Part shown: one piece after another, positions 43,710 to 51,753 of the stretch
Position numbering within the stretch: position 1 is the first letter of the stretch
Layout of the letters: every line of letters starts with the position of its first letter
Assembly: GCA_032125995.1 (NCBI GenBank)
Contig: JAQBBQ010000267.1
Span: 5,502-69,501 of the forward strand
Length of the DNA: 64,000 nt
Source of the DNA: SG8-39 sp032125995
GTDB lineage: Bacteria; Pseudomonadota; Gammaproteobacteria; Burkholderiales; SG8-39
Direction: 5' to 3'
Position numbers and translations under genes: made by a program
Notes under the pieces: model-generated
The model's database searches: none
What the model saw: only the letters and a program-made list of their open reading frames with translations
What the model was told of the DNA's origin: nothing

Positions 43710-44340
43710 GGGCGAGTTTCTCCGCGAGAACCGTCGCGAGCCGCTCGCCGGCCTGCACTGGCGTGAGGGCGAGACCGAGGTCCTTGGTCTGGGTGACCCG
43801 AAGACCCGGATACCCGCAGGGGTCGATCGCGTCGAATGGCGCAAGATCCATGTCGACGTTCAACGCGAGACCGTGGAAGGCGCGGCCGCGCGCGACGCGG
43901 ATGCCAAGCGCAGCGACCTTGGCGCCGCCGACATAGACGCCGGGCGCGCCCGGCCGGCGCTCGCCGGCAACGCCGTGCTCGGCGAGAACGTCGATGATCG
44001 TGTCTTCGAGCAGGCAGACGAACGCGCGCACCTTGATCGCGCGTCGCGCGAGATCGATGAGCGTGTACAGCACCGCCTGCCCCGGTCCGTGGTACGTCAC
44101 CTGCCCGCCGCGATCGACCCGAACGACCGGGATGTCGCTGCCGCGGGGTCCATGGGCCGCACGGCTCCCCTGCCCCAGCGTGTACACCGGCGGGTGCTCG
44201 AGGAGCCACAATGCGTCGGGCGTCGTTGCGTCGCGATCCCGTGTAAACGCGCGCATCGCCTCCAGCGTCGGCAGGTAGTCCGCCCGCCCGAGGCGCTGCA
44301 ATGCGATTGCCGGTCGCAGGGTCGCGAGCACCGCCGACAT
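43702..44340 (-). CDS. lipB: Lipoyl(octanoyl) transferase
   Basis: A 212-residue enzyme that moves octanoate from acyl carrier protein to lipoyl domains before LipA acts. The signatures are EHPPVYTLGQG, RGGQVTYHGPGQ and KVAALGIRVARG with catalytic Lys, and GLALNVDMDLAPF and DPCGYPGL carrying the catalytic Cys. ATG at 44340 overlaps the ybeD stop by one base (TGATG); a GTG three bases upstream is possible. The set dacA-dat-ybeD-lipB-lipA is one run. Confidence 0.94.
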   Translation of the reverse strand: MSAVLATLRPAIALQRLGRADYLPTLEAMRAFTRDRDATTPDALWLLEHPPVYTLGQGSRAAHGPRGSDIPVVRVDRGGQVTYHGPGQAVLYTLIDLARRAIKVRAFVCLLEDTIIDVLAEHGVAGERRPGAPGVYVGGAKVAALGIRVARGRAFHGLALNVDMDLAPFDAIDPCGYPGLRVTQTKDLGLALTPVQAGERLATVLAEKLAHA

Positions 44341-44606
44341 CACAGCACCATCACCACGTGGGGGTCATCGCAAAGCTCCTGATAGAGTGCATCGAGCTGC
44401 TCGCGCGAGCGTGCCTCGATGGTTACGGTGAGGCTGAGGTACTTGCCTTGGCGGCTCGGGCGCATCTCCATGGTCGCCGGCTCGAAGTCCGGCGCGTGCT
44501 TGAGGACGATCTTCATCACGCTCTGCGCGAATCCACCCTCGCGCCGGCCCATGATCTTGAGCGGGAAGGGCGTGGGAAATGCGAGCAGCGTATGCCCGAG
44601 GTCCAT
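44340..44606 (-). CDS. ybeD: DUF493 (YbeD-family) protein
   Basis: An 88-residue small protein, of the DUF493 family whose fold resembles ACT regulatory domains. Motifs are PTPFPLKIMGRRE, ARSREQLDALYQELCDDPHVVMVL at the end. The role is unknown, but it is almost always next to lipB. It starts directly after the dat stop codon. Confidence 0.9.
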   Translation of the reverse strand: MDLGHTLLAFPTPFPLKIMGRREGGFAQSVMKIVLKHAPDFEPATMEMRPSRQGKYLSLTVTIEARSREQLDALYQELCDDPHVVMVL

Positions 44607-45497
44607 TCAGGCGGCGGCTTTCTCCCGGCCGGCACGCATCACCGTGCGCTTGAACTCCTGATAGAGCACGTACATGCGCCGGAACATCGGCCCCGGCTTG
44701 CCGTCGCCGACCGCGGTGCCGTCGAGCGATACGATGGCAAGCACCTCTTTCGACGACGAGGTCACCCAGATTTCGTCAGCCGCGCGCGCCTCGCCCTCGC
44801 TGATCTCCCGAATCTCGAGCGGCAGGCCTGCCTCACGCGCGAGCTCGACCACCACATCGTAGGTGATGCCGGGCAGAATCAAGTTCGACTTTGGCGGCGC
44901 CTGGATCACACCGCCCTTGACGATGAACACGTTCGACGCCGAGGCTTCGGTAAGCTTGCCGTCGCGAAACAGAATCGTTTCGGCCGCGCCCGCTTCCGCG
45001 GAGACCTGGCGCAGCAGGCAGTTGCCGATCAGCGAGATCGACTTGATGTCGCAGCGCTGCCAGCGGAAATCCTCGGCACTGCGCGCGGCCGCACCACGCT
45101 CGACCAGCGCCGCGGGCGGGCTGACGAGCGGGTTTGACATTGCGAACACCGTCGGCTCGACGCCCTGCGGGAAGGCGTGATCGCGTTTCGCGACGCCGCG
45201 CGTGACCTGGAAATACAGGCCCTGGTCCTCGAACGGTTGCGCAGCGATCAAGCGCTGGATGACATCGCGCCACTGCGCACGGGTGTACGGATTCTTGATG
45301 CGCACCGCGCCGAGGCTGCGCTCGAGTCGCGCCAAGTGCTCCTCGAGCCGGAACGGCACGCGTGAATACACTGGCACCAGCTCGTAAATCCCGTCGCCGA
45401 ATATGAACCCGCGATCGAGCACCGGAATCTTGGCCTGCTCGATCGGCAGAATCTCGCCGTTCAGGAACACCATGTCGCTCACGGAAGCCCCCGTCAT
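44607..45497 (-). CDS. dat: D-amino acid transaminase
   Basis: A 296-residue fold-IV PLP aminotransferase, like Dat, which interconverts D-Ala and D-Glu. Family motifs: PVLDRGFIFGDGIYE, the catalytic Lys in RCDIKSISLIGNC, LTEASASNVFIV and PGITYDVVVE. The ATG at 45497 overlaps the dacA stop (ATGA); a later ATG, giving MVFLNGEILP, matches the shorter family start. A D-amino acid role fits its position between dacA and the lipoate genes, though branched-chain activity cannot be excluded. Confidence 0.87.
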   Translation of the reverse strand: MTGASVSDMVFLNGEILPIEQAKIPVLDRGFIFGDGIYELVPVYSRVPFRLEEHLARLERSLGAVRIKNPYTRAQWRDVIQRLIAAQPFEDQGLYFQVTRGVAKRDHAFPQGVEPTVFAMSNPLVSPPAALVERGAAARSAEDFRWQRCDIKSISLIGNCLLRQVSAEAGAAETILFRDGKLTEASASNVFIVKGGVIQAPPKSNLILPGITYDVVVELAREAGLPLEIREISEGEARAADEIWVTSSSKEVLAIVSLDGTAVGDGKPGPMFRRMYVLYQEFKRTVMRAGREKAAA

Positions 45498-46621
45498 TTC
45501 AGCCACAGCCTCAGTGTATCCCACGTGCGGCCGAAGAATCCGGCGGCGGGCACTGCCTCGAGTGCGATCAGCGGGTACTCGCCCATGAGTTGATCTTCGA
45601 GGGTAACGCGCAAAACGCCGACCGGCTGATTCTGCGCCACCGGTGCGACGAGCGGCTGACGCGACAGCAACTCGGCGCTCAGCTTGGTGACCTGCGATTT
45701 GGGTACCGTAAGCACCAGGTCGCCTGCAAAGCCGGCGTTCACCAACTTCGCTTTCCCCTTCCATACCGGAATGGTCTTTACGACCTTGCCCTTTGCATAG
45801 ATCTTCACGCTGTCAAACGCCTGATAGCCCCAGTTCAGCAGCTTGAGCGATTCCTGCGCGCGCGCGTCCTCAGAGCTCGACCCGAGCAGCACCGACAGCA
45901 GGCGCCGTTCCCCGCGCTGCGACGAAGCGATCAAACAATAGCCCGCCGCTTCCGTGTGCCCGGTTTTCACGCCGTCGACGCTCGGATCCAGCGACAGCAG
46001 CCGGTTGCGATTGGGCTGCGTGATGTTGTTGTAGCGGTATTCCTTTTGCGAGTAGTAGCGCGCGTACTCGGCGGGGAAGTCACGGATCAACGCCGCCGCG
46101 AGCCGATAGAGATCCTGCGCTGTCGTCAGATGTTGCGGATCGGGCAGACCAGAAGCGTTCATGAACTTCGTTTTCTTCATCCCAAGCCGAACGGCTTCCT
46201 CATTCATGCGGGTGACGAACACCTCCTCGCTGCCCGCAACCTGCTCGGCCAGGGCAATGCAGGCGTCGTTTCCGGACTGCACGACCATGCCATGAATGAG
46301 TTCCTCGACCGTTACCGGTTTTCTTGGCTCGATGAACATGCGCGATCCCTTGGTCTTCCACGCACGCGTCGACACGGTGACCTTCTGCTCGAGCGCGATG
46401 CGCTTGTCGCGCAAGGCACTGAACACGACATAGGCGGTCATCAGCTTGGTAAGCGACGCTGGCTCGAATTGGTCCTCGGCCTTCTCGCTCGCCAGAATCT
46501 GCCCACTCGACAAGTCGGCGAGGAGCCACGCCCGAGCCGCGACCGACGGCGGCGCGGGTGCCGCGGCCTGCACGAACGCGCTCGCGGAGAGGAAAACTAC
46601 GCACAACAACCGTTTCAGCAT
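45494..46621 (-). CDS. dacA: D-alanyl-D-alanine carboxypeptidase (PBP5/6 type)
   Basis: A 375-residue periplasmic carboxypeptidase that trims peptidoglycan stem peptides. It has a signal peptide (MLKRLLCVVFLSASAFVQA). Active-site motifs are SLTK (near residue 56), SGN in VVQSGNDA and KTGH in GVKTGHTEA. A C-terminal PBP5 beta domain and amphipathic end (FGRTWDTLRLWLK) attach it to the membrane. Start taken at ATG 46621; an ATG at 46633 adds four residues. Confidence 0.95.
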   Translation of the reverse strand: MLKRLLCVVFLSASAFVQAAAPAPPSVAARAWLLADLSSGQILASEKAEDQFEPASLTKLMTAYVVFSALRDKRIALEQKVTVSTRAWKTKGSRMFIEPRKPVTVEELIHGMVVQSGNDACIALAEQVAGSEEVFVTRMNEEAVRLGMKKTKFMNASGLPDPQHLTTAQDLYRLAAALIRDFPAEYARYYSQKEYRYNNITQPNRNRLLSLDPSVDGVKTGHTEAAGYCLIASSQRGERRLLSVLLGSSSEDARAQESLKLLNWGYQAFDSVKIYAKGKVVKTIPVWKGKAKLVNAGFAGDLVLTVPKSQVTKLSAELLSRQPLVAPVAQNQPVGVLRVTLEDQLMGEYPLIALEAVPAAGFFGRTWDTLRLWLK

Positions 46622-46710
46622 GTGATTCCGCATCAGGAAAAGGGATGCATTATAGAGAGCCAGGGCAGGTCTTCGGCAGCGGCGCCGAGATCGGACGACG
46701 CGTGCCCGAC

Positions 46711-47574
46711 TCAGCGGACCACGACGAAGGGGCGAAAGTTCAACGCCGTGGCAATGCGTTCCGCATTCCCGCTCGCCTCATCGCGGCTTTCATAGGGGCC
46801 AAGCTGCACCTTGTACAGACCGCCGCTTGCCACGACATGGATGCGCTCGGCGGCCCAGTCGAACTGGCGCGCGAGCTGCTCGCGCATGCTTTCGGCGCCC
46901 CCACGCGCCGAGAACGCCGCAAGCTGCAGGTAGAACGCCGCAGTCGCTTCCGCGGCGGGCACGATCGCGGCGCTCGCTGACGGCGCAGCGGCCTGCGCCT
47001 CGGCCGCCCGCGCGCCCGGCACGATCGCGCTCACCTCGACGCGCGTGCTGCCGGCGCCAATGTAGCCCAGCTTGAAGGCGGCGACGTAGGACAGGTCGAT
47101 CACGCGTCCGCCGAGAAACGGCCCGCGGTCGTTGATGCGGACCACGACGCTGCGCCCGCTCGCCAGATGGGCGACACGCACGTAGCTCGGTATCGGCAAG
47201 GTCGGGTGCGCGGCCGTCATTGCGTACATGTCGTACGGTTCCCCGCTCGAGGTTTTCTTGCCGTGGTAGCGCCGACCGTACCAGCTGGCCATGCCCTGCT
47301 CGTGAAACGGCTGTACGCGGGTCAGCGGAACATAGCGCGTGCCGAAGACTTCGTAGGGGCGATTCGCAGCTCGGCTGAGCGGCTCGCGCTTCGGCACCGC
47401 ATCGGGCACCTCGGCAAGGTTCGGCGGAATCGCGTCGCCCGGTCCGTCGTCCTTGTAATAGCCCCCGCCGCGCGGCGGCGTACTGCTTGCACCCTCATCG
47501 CGCGGGGGCGCGGAACCGCAGGCGACGAGACCCAACGCAAGTGCACAGACGAGCCATCGACCGGCGTGCGTCAT
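46711..47574 (-). CDS. rlpA: RlpA-like septal lytic transglycosylase lipoprotein
   Basis: A 287-residue lipoprotein: the signal ends with lipobox LVAC, Cys19. A double-psi beta-barrel follows (GMASWYGRRYHGKKTSSGEPYD, VRINDRGPF, IDLSYVAA), then a C-terminal SPOR domain (about 208-287: FYLQLAAFSARGGAESM, VQLGPYESRDEA) that binds denuded glycan at the septum. RlpA cuts such glycans in Pseudomonas. Its start overlaps the pyrC' stop as ATGA. Confidence 0.92.
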   Translation of the reverse strand: MTHAGRWLVCALALGLVACGSAPPRDEGASSTPPRGGGYYKDDGPGDAIPPNLAEVPDAVPKREPLSRAANRPYEVFGTRYVPLTRVQPFHEQGMASWYGRRYHGKKTSSGEPYDMYAMTAAHPTLPIPSYVRVAHLASGRSVVVRINDRGPFLGGRVIDLSYVAAFKLGYIGAGSTRVEVSAIVPGARAAEAQAAAPSASAAIVPAAEATAAFYLQLAAFSARGGAESMREQLARQFDWAAERIHVVASGGLYKVQLGPYESRDEASGNAERIATALNFRPFVVVR

Positions 47575-48845
47575 TCCTGCTCGTACACCACCTTGCCCGC
47601 GACGATCGTGGCGCGTACGCGTCCCGGCAGTTCATAGCCGAGGAACGGTGTGTTCTTGCCCTGGCTCTTCAGCCCCTCGGCGGTGATTCGCACGGGCGCG
47701 TCGGGATCGAACACCACGAGGTCGCCGGGTGCGCCGATCTCGAGCCGCCCGCTCTGCACCCCCAGGATGCGCGCCGGGTCGCAGGTGATACGCGCGAGGG
47801 TTTGCAACAGCGAGCGCTTTTTCAGCACACCCCAGCGCAGGGTGAGCGGGAGCAGCAGTTCGAGCCCGGTCGTTCCAGGCGCGGCCTCCGCAAAGGGTTG
47901 GTGCTTGGCATCGTCGTCGACCGGTGTGTGGTCGGAGCACACGCAATCGATGGTGCCGTCGGCCAGACCCTCGGACAGCGCGTCGCGGTCGCGCTGCGCC
48001 CGTAGCGGCGGGTCGAGCCGGCACAGAGAGTCAAAATAGCCGAGATCGACGTCGCACAGGTGCAAGTGATGCACCCCGACATCGCAGGTTACGGGCAGGC
48101 GCTCGCGTTTCGCGGCGCGCACCATCGCCACCGCGCCTGCGGTCGAGAGCCGGCACAGATGAACGCGGGTCCCGGTCGCACGCACGATCTCGAGAATCGT
48201 GCCGAGCGCGATGGTCTCGGCAAACGACGGAATGCCCGGCAGCCCGAGACGGGTCGCGACCTCGCCGTCGTGCGCAACGCCGCGCATCAGCCATGGCTCC
48301 AGCGGTCGCAGCCAGACCGAAAATCCGAAGCTTCCCGCGTACTGCAGCGCGCGCCACAGCATCTGCGTGTCGAGGAGCGCAACGTTGGCCTGGGAAAACG
48401 CAACGCAGCCCGAATCGGCGAGCTCGGACATCTCGGTCAGCGTCTCGCCCTGCAGCTTCACCGTCAGCGCGCCCACCGGGTAGAGACGCGCACGCGCCAG
48501 TGCGCGTGCGCGCCGACGCAGCATTTCGACCAGCCCCGGTTCGTCGAGCGGCGGGTCGGTGTCGGGTGGACAGGCGAGGCTCGTGACGCCGCCGGCAACC
48601 GCGGCATCCATCTCCGATTCGAGCGTCGCCTTGTACTCCTCGCCGGGTTCGCGCAGCCGCGCGGCAAGATCGATGATCCCAGGCGCCACGACGAGCCCGG
48701 ACGCATCGATTGTCTGCGCCGCCTTCGCAGCGCGGGCATCCGCGTCGAGCGCCGCGATTCGCCCCTTGGCGATGAACACATCGCCCTCGGCGTCGCGCCC
48801 GCTGGCCGGGTCGATCAGGCGAGCGTTGGTAATCAACAGCGTCAC
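47571..48845 (-). CDS. pyrC': Dihydroorotase-like protein PyrC', probably inactive
   Basis: A 424-residue amidohydrolase-fold protein in the aspartate carbamoyltransferase operon. The metal HxH motif of active dihydroorotases is lost: the expected DxHxHxR reads DLAARLREPG, with Ala61 and Arg63 in the His positions. Other parts remain (PPDTDPPLD, HLCRLSTAGA, DVGVHHLHL, CVCSDHTPV). In Pseudomonas such PyrC' proteins are non-catalytic partners that hold PyrB together; the same is inferred here. It overlaps both pyrB and rlpA by four bases. A working dihydroorotase must be elsewhere. Confidence 0.87.
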   Translation of the reverse strand: MTLLITNARLIDPASGRDAEGDVFIAKGRIAALDADARAAKAAQTIDASGLVVAPGIIDLAARLREPGEEYKATLESEMDAAVAGGVTSLACPPDTDPPLDEPGLVEMLRRRARALARARLYPVGALTVKLQGETLTEMSELADSGCVAFSQANVALLDTQMLWRALQYAGSFGFSVWLRPLEPWLMRGVAHDGEVATRLGLPGIPSFAETIALGTILEIVRATGTRVHLCRLSTAGAVAMVRAAKRERLPVTCDVGVHHLHLCDVDLGYFDSLCRLDPPLRAQRDRDALSEGLADGTIDCVCSDHTPVDDDAKHQPFAEAAPGTTGLELLLPLTLRWGVLKKRSLLQTLARITCDPARILGVQSGRLEIGAPGDLVVFDPDAPVRITAEGLKSQGKNTPFLGYELPGRVRATIVAGKVVYEQE

Positions 48846-49798
48846 GCCGAAGCCCCTGCGACCATGCTCATCACCGCCATGCGCACTGCGATGCCGAAGG
48901 TGACCTGCGGCAGGATCACCGAGTGCGGGCCATCGGCCACCGTCGAATCGATCTCAACGCCGCGATTCATCGGCCCCGGGTGCATCACGATGACGTCGGG
49001 CTTCGCGACCGCGAGCTTCTCCGCGGTGAGGCCAAAGGTCTTGAAGAACTCCTGCGCCGAGGGGAGCAGCGCCCCGCGCATGCGCTCGTTCTGCAGCCGC
49101 AGCATCACCACGGCATCGCAGCCCTTGAGGCCTTCGCGCATGTTACGGAACACGTGGACCCCGAGCGCCTCCACGCCCGGCGGAATCAGAGTCTGCGGGC
49201 CAATCACCCGAACCTCGGGTGTGCCAAGGATGTTGAGGCCGTGGATAAGCGAGCGCGCGACGCGCGAGTGCAGCACATCGCCGACGATCGCCACCGTCAG
49301 CTGGGTGAAATCCTTCTTGTAATGGCGCAGCGTATACAAGTCGAGCAGCCCCTGCGTGGGATGGGCATGGCGCCCGTCGCCCGCGTTGATGACATGCTCG
49401 TGCGGCTTCACGTGCCGCGCGATCAGGTACGGGGCACCGGAGGATCCGTGCCGGACGACGAAGATGTCGGCCTGCATGGCCGAGAGGTTCGCGACCGTGT
49501 CGAGCAGCGATTCGCCCTTGGTCTGCGAGCTCACCCCGATGTTCAGGTTGATAACGTCGGCCGATAGCCGCTTAGCAGCGATCTCGAACGTCGTCCGGGT
49601 GCGCGTCGACGGTTCGAAGAACAGGTTGAACACGCTTTTGCCACGCAGCAACGGCACCGTCTTCACCTCGCGCTCGGTCACCCCGATGAACGACTCGGCG
49701 GTGTCGAGGATGCGCACGATTACTTCGCGCGGCAGCCCCTCGACCGATAGCAGGTGTTGCAGTTCACCGTTCTTGTTGAGCTGCGGATTAGGTTGCAT
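48842..49798 (-). CDS. pyrB: Aspartate carbamoyltransferase catalytic subunit
   Basis: A 318-residue enzyme making carbamoyl-aspartate, the first committed step of pyrimidine synthesis. The carbamoyl-phosphate loop is FFEPSTRTRTTFE, with SLLDTVANL, HPTQGLLDLY and the C-terminal MHPGPMNRG present. The ATG at 49798 gives MQPNPQLNKNGEL, a normal start; upstream frame is pyrR. It overlaps pyrR by 11 bases and pyrC' by four. Confidence 0.95.
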   Translation of the reverse strand: MQPNPQLNKNGELQHLLSVEGLPREVIVRILDTAESFIGVTEREVKTVPLLRGKSVFNLFFEPSTRTRTTFEIAAKRLSADVINLNIGVSSQTKGESLLDTVANLSAMQADIFVVRHGSSGAPYLIARHVKPHEHVINAGDGRHAHPTQGLLDLYTLRHYKKDFTQLTVAIVGDVLHSRVARSLIHGLNILGTPEVRVIGPQTLIPPGVEALGVHVFRNMREGLKGCDAVVMLRLQNERMRGALLPSAQEFFKTFGLTAEKLAVAKPDVIVMHPGPMNRGVEIDSTVADGPHSVILPQVTFGIAVRMAVMSMVAGASA

Positions 49799-50288
49799 GT
49801 TCAAGCTGGAATGAGAGCAGGCCGTCGTCCCCGCGACGCAAGCGCAGGCGCGCGCCGGCGGGAACCTCGACGCGCGCGCCGCAGAACTGGGCGCAGATCG
49901 GCAGTTGGCGGCCACCACGCTCGGCGAGCACCGCAAGCGCGATGCGCTCGGGGCGACCGTAATCGAACAGCTCGTTCATCGCCGCGCGCACCGTCCGGCC
50001 GGTGTAGAGAACGTCGTCGATGAGCAGAACGTCGCGCCCCTCAATCGAGAACGGAATCTTCGTGCGCTTCGGATCGCGCGCCAGTCCCTGCTGATGGTAG
50101 TCATCGCGGTAAAAGGCGATGTCCATGGTGCCGAGCGGCTCGCCGATGCCGAGCAAGGCGTGCAGGCGCTCAGCGAGCCAGACGCCGCCGGTGTAGAGGC
50201 CGATCATCGCCGTCTTGGGCGTCAGCGCCGGCCGAATGACATCGGCCAACTGCACGCACAGTTGCTCCGCGTCAGGCAGCGGGTTCAT
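49788..50288 (-). CDS. pyrR: PyrR: pyr regulator / uracil phosphoribosyltransferase
   Basis: A 166-residue PRTase-fold protein of the PyrR family. The PRPP motif VLLIDDVLYTGRTVRAA is clear, with IGLYTGGVWLAERL near the start and the catalytic loop FYRDDYHQQGL. In Gram-positive bacteria PyrR attenuates pyr mRNA; in this context it may instead be mainly an enzyme or a translational regulator. Start is by ATG, overlapping ruvX as ATGA. Confidence 0.92.
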   Translation of the reverse strand: MNPLPDAEQLCVQLADVIRPALTPKTAMIGLYTGGVWLAERLHALLGIGEPLGTMDIAFYRDDYHQQGLARDPKRTKIPFSIEGRDVLLIDDVLYTGRTVRAAMNELFDYGRPERIALAVLAERGGRQLPICAQFCGARVEVPAGARLRLRRGDDGLLSFQLEHAT

Positions 50289-50779
50289 GATTCGCGGTCC
50301 GCAAAATACTGCTCGAGCAGCAGTTGTGCCGCATGCCCGTCGAGCGATCGTGTGCGCGCGGCAGCCGCCGCGCGCCGCCCGCCGGCCGCGGCGCGCAACC
50401 GCGCCTCGGCCTCGACCGAGCTGTAGCTTTCGTCTACACGCGCCACGGGCAGGCCGAAGCGCCCCTCGAGCTGGCGCGCGAAGCGCTCGACGCGCGGCGC
50501 GAGCGGGTGCGTCTCACCGTCGCGTGCAGGCACGCCGACAACCATCGCGCAGGGTTGCCACTCGGTCACCAAACGACGGATTTCGGCGAAGCGCGCCTGC
50601 CCCTCGGCGGCGATCACGGCCAGCGGGTGCGCACTGCGCGTCTCGAGGTCGCCGACCGCAACGCCGACGCGTCGCGCGCCGAAGTCGAACGCCAGCACGG
50701 TTCCACGAACCGGGGAGAAATGAAGGGGAACTGCAGGCGGGGCGTTTGGCGCTGAACGCGGCATCGCGCGCTCAGGCAT
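50285..50779 (-). CDS. ruvX: Holliday-junction resolvase-like RuvX (YqgF)
   Basis: A 164-residue RNase-H-fold nuclease needed for 16S rRNA 5' processing and linked to junction resolution. GTVLAFDFGARRVGVAVGD is the first acidic motif; MVVGVPARDG, VARVDESYSSVEAE and SLDGHAAQLLLEQY follow with the other acidic residues. The ATG at 50779 overlaps yqgE by eight bases; an ATG at 50764 is the other possibility and gives a shorter N-terminus closer to the family. Confidence 0.9.
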   Translation of the reverse strand: MPERAMPRSAPNAPPAVPLHFSPVRGTVLAFDFGARRVGVAVGDLETRSAHPLAVIAAEGQARFAEIRRLVTEWQPCAMVVGVPARDGETHPLAPRVERFARQLEGRFGLPVARVDESYSSVEAEARLRAAAGGRRAAAAARTRSLDGHAAQLLLEQYFADRES

Positions 50780-51332
50780 GTCCCGCCACGTCCGAGAGGC
50801 GCGCGAAATCGATCCCCAGCAGTTCCATCGCTGCCGGCAGGCGCTCCTCGGCCGGAAGGTCGAAGATGATCGCGTCGCGCGCTTCGACCGACAGCCACGC
50901 GTTCTGCGACAGTTCGTGTTCGAGCTGACCGGCAGCCCACCCCGCGTAACCGAGCGTGACCATCATTCGTTGCGGTCCTTCGCCGCGCCCCACGGCCTCG
51001 AGGATGTCCTTCGAGGTCGTCAGACCGATGGCTTCGCGCACCCGCAGCGTCGACTGCCATTCGCCGGGCGGGGCGTGGAGGACGAATCCGCGGTCGGTCT
51101 GCACCGGCCCGCCGAAGTACACCGGCGCGCCAGCAAGGTCATGCTGTTTCAGGGCGAGCGATAGGCGCTCGAACAAGGCCTGCAGGGTGAGATCGATCGG
51201 CCGATTGACGACCAGGCCAAGCGCGCCCTGATCGTTGTGCTCGCACAGATAGGTCAAGGTCTTCGAAAAATAGGGATCCACCATGCTTGGCATGGCGATC
51301 AGGAAGTGATTCGTCAGATTGATCGAGGACAT
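50772..51332 (-). CDS. yqgE: YqgE/AlgH-family protein
   Basis: A 186-residue protein of the UPF0301 (YqgE/AlgH) family. The start LTNHFLIAMPSM, GALGLVVNRP, PVYFGGPVQTDRGFVLH and GYAGWAAGQLEHELSQNAWL are all diagnostic. The biochemical role is unsettled; in Pseudomonas AlgH affects alginate regulation. It heads the run yqgE-ruvX-pyrR-pyrB-pyrC'-rlpA, and the photolyase relic lies just upstream on the opposite strand. Confidence 0.93.
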   Translation of the reverse strand: MSSINLTNHFLIAMPSMVDPYFSKTLTYLCEHNDQGALGLVVNRPIDLTLQALFERLSLALKQHDLAGAPVYFGGPVQTDRGFVLHAPPGEWQSTLRVREAIGLTTSKDILEAVGRGEGPQRMMVTLGYAGWAAGQLEHELSQNAWLSVEARDAIIFDLPAEERLPAAMELLGIDFARLSDVAGHA

Positions 51333-51383
51333 GCGTACGAGTATTTTAACCCCGTCCCCTATCCTAGACAGGGCCCCCCGGTC

Positions 51384-51431
51384 ATGGTTCCGTCCGCCGG
51401 CAGCCTGATGTGGTTTCGCCGCGATCTGCGC
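51384..51431 (+). pseudogene. phr: Remnant of a DNA photolyase gene (first 16 codons)
   Basis: ATG at 51384 followed by VPSAGSLMWFRRDLR matches the start of the DNA photolyase/cryptochrome family (x-LVWFRRDLR-x-xDN) through the diagnostic seven residues WFRRDLR. Family resemblance ends there: the next codons read ATPARCTSS rather than the expected xDHxAL. Forty bases later the rubredoxin gene begins on the other strand, so the remaining roughly 1.4 kb of photolyase is missing. Photolyase beside yqgE is a gene order I recall from Burkholderiales, which would make this a local deletion. Confidence 0.65.
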
Positions 51432-51471
51432 GCCACGCCCGCGCGCTGCACATCATCAGCGGGTCGGCGTG

Positions 51472-51654
51472 TCAGATCTCCACCATCTCGAAATCTTCCT
51501 TCCGCGCGCCGCACTCAGGGCAGGTCCAGTTGATCGGCACGTCCTCCCAGCGCGTACCTGGCGCGAGGCCCTCGTCCGGAAGTCCCGCCGCCTCGTCATA
51601 GACGAAGCCGCAGATCAGACACATCCAGGTGCGGGTAAGCGTGGTATCGGACAT
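51472..51654 (-). CDS. rubA: Rubredoxin
   Basis: A 60-residue iron protein with one Fe held by Cys12, Cys15, Cys45 and Cys48 (CLICG and CPECG), plus the hydrophobic core WEDVPINWTC. It has a short N-terminal extension. Rubredoxins carry electrons, for example to alkane hydroxylases or oxidases; no such partner is next to it. Divergent from thiD, with 99 bases between. Confidence 0.93.
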   Translation of the reverse strand: MSDTTLTRTWMCLICGFVYDEAAGLPDEGLAPGTRWEDVPINWTCPECGARKEDFEMVEI

Positions 51655-51753
51655 GAGGATTATTCGAGTGGTGAGTTAAAATCGCGTGGCATCTTAGCGC
51701 ATTCCGCCGTGTCGGCTTTTGTAACGCGTCGGGCAGCGAGTGAGCCGCACCGC

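Noticed and set aside
48060..49322. A 420-codon plus-strand frame opposite pyrC' and pyrB
   Set aside because: Crosses the boundary of two recognised genes and has no family features.
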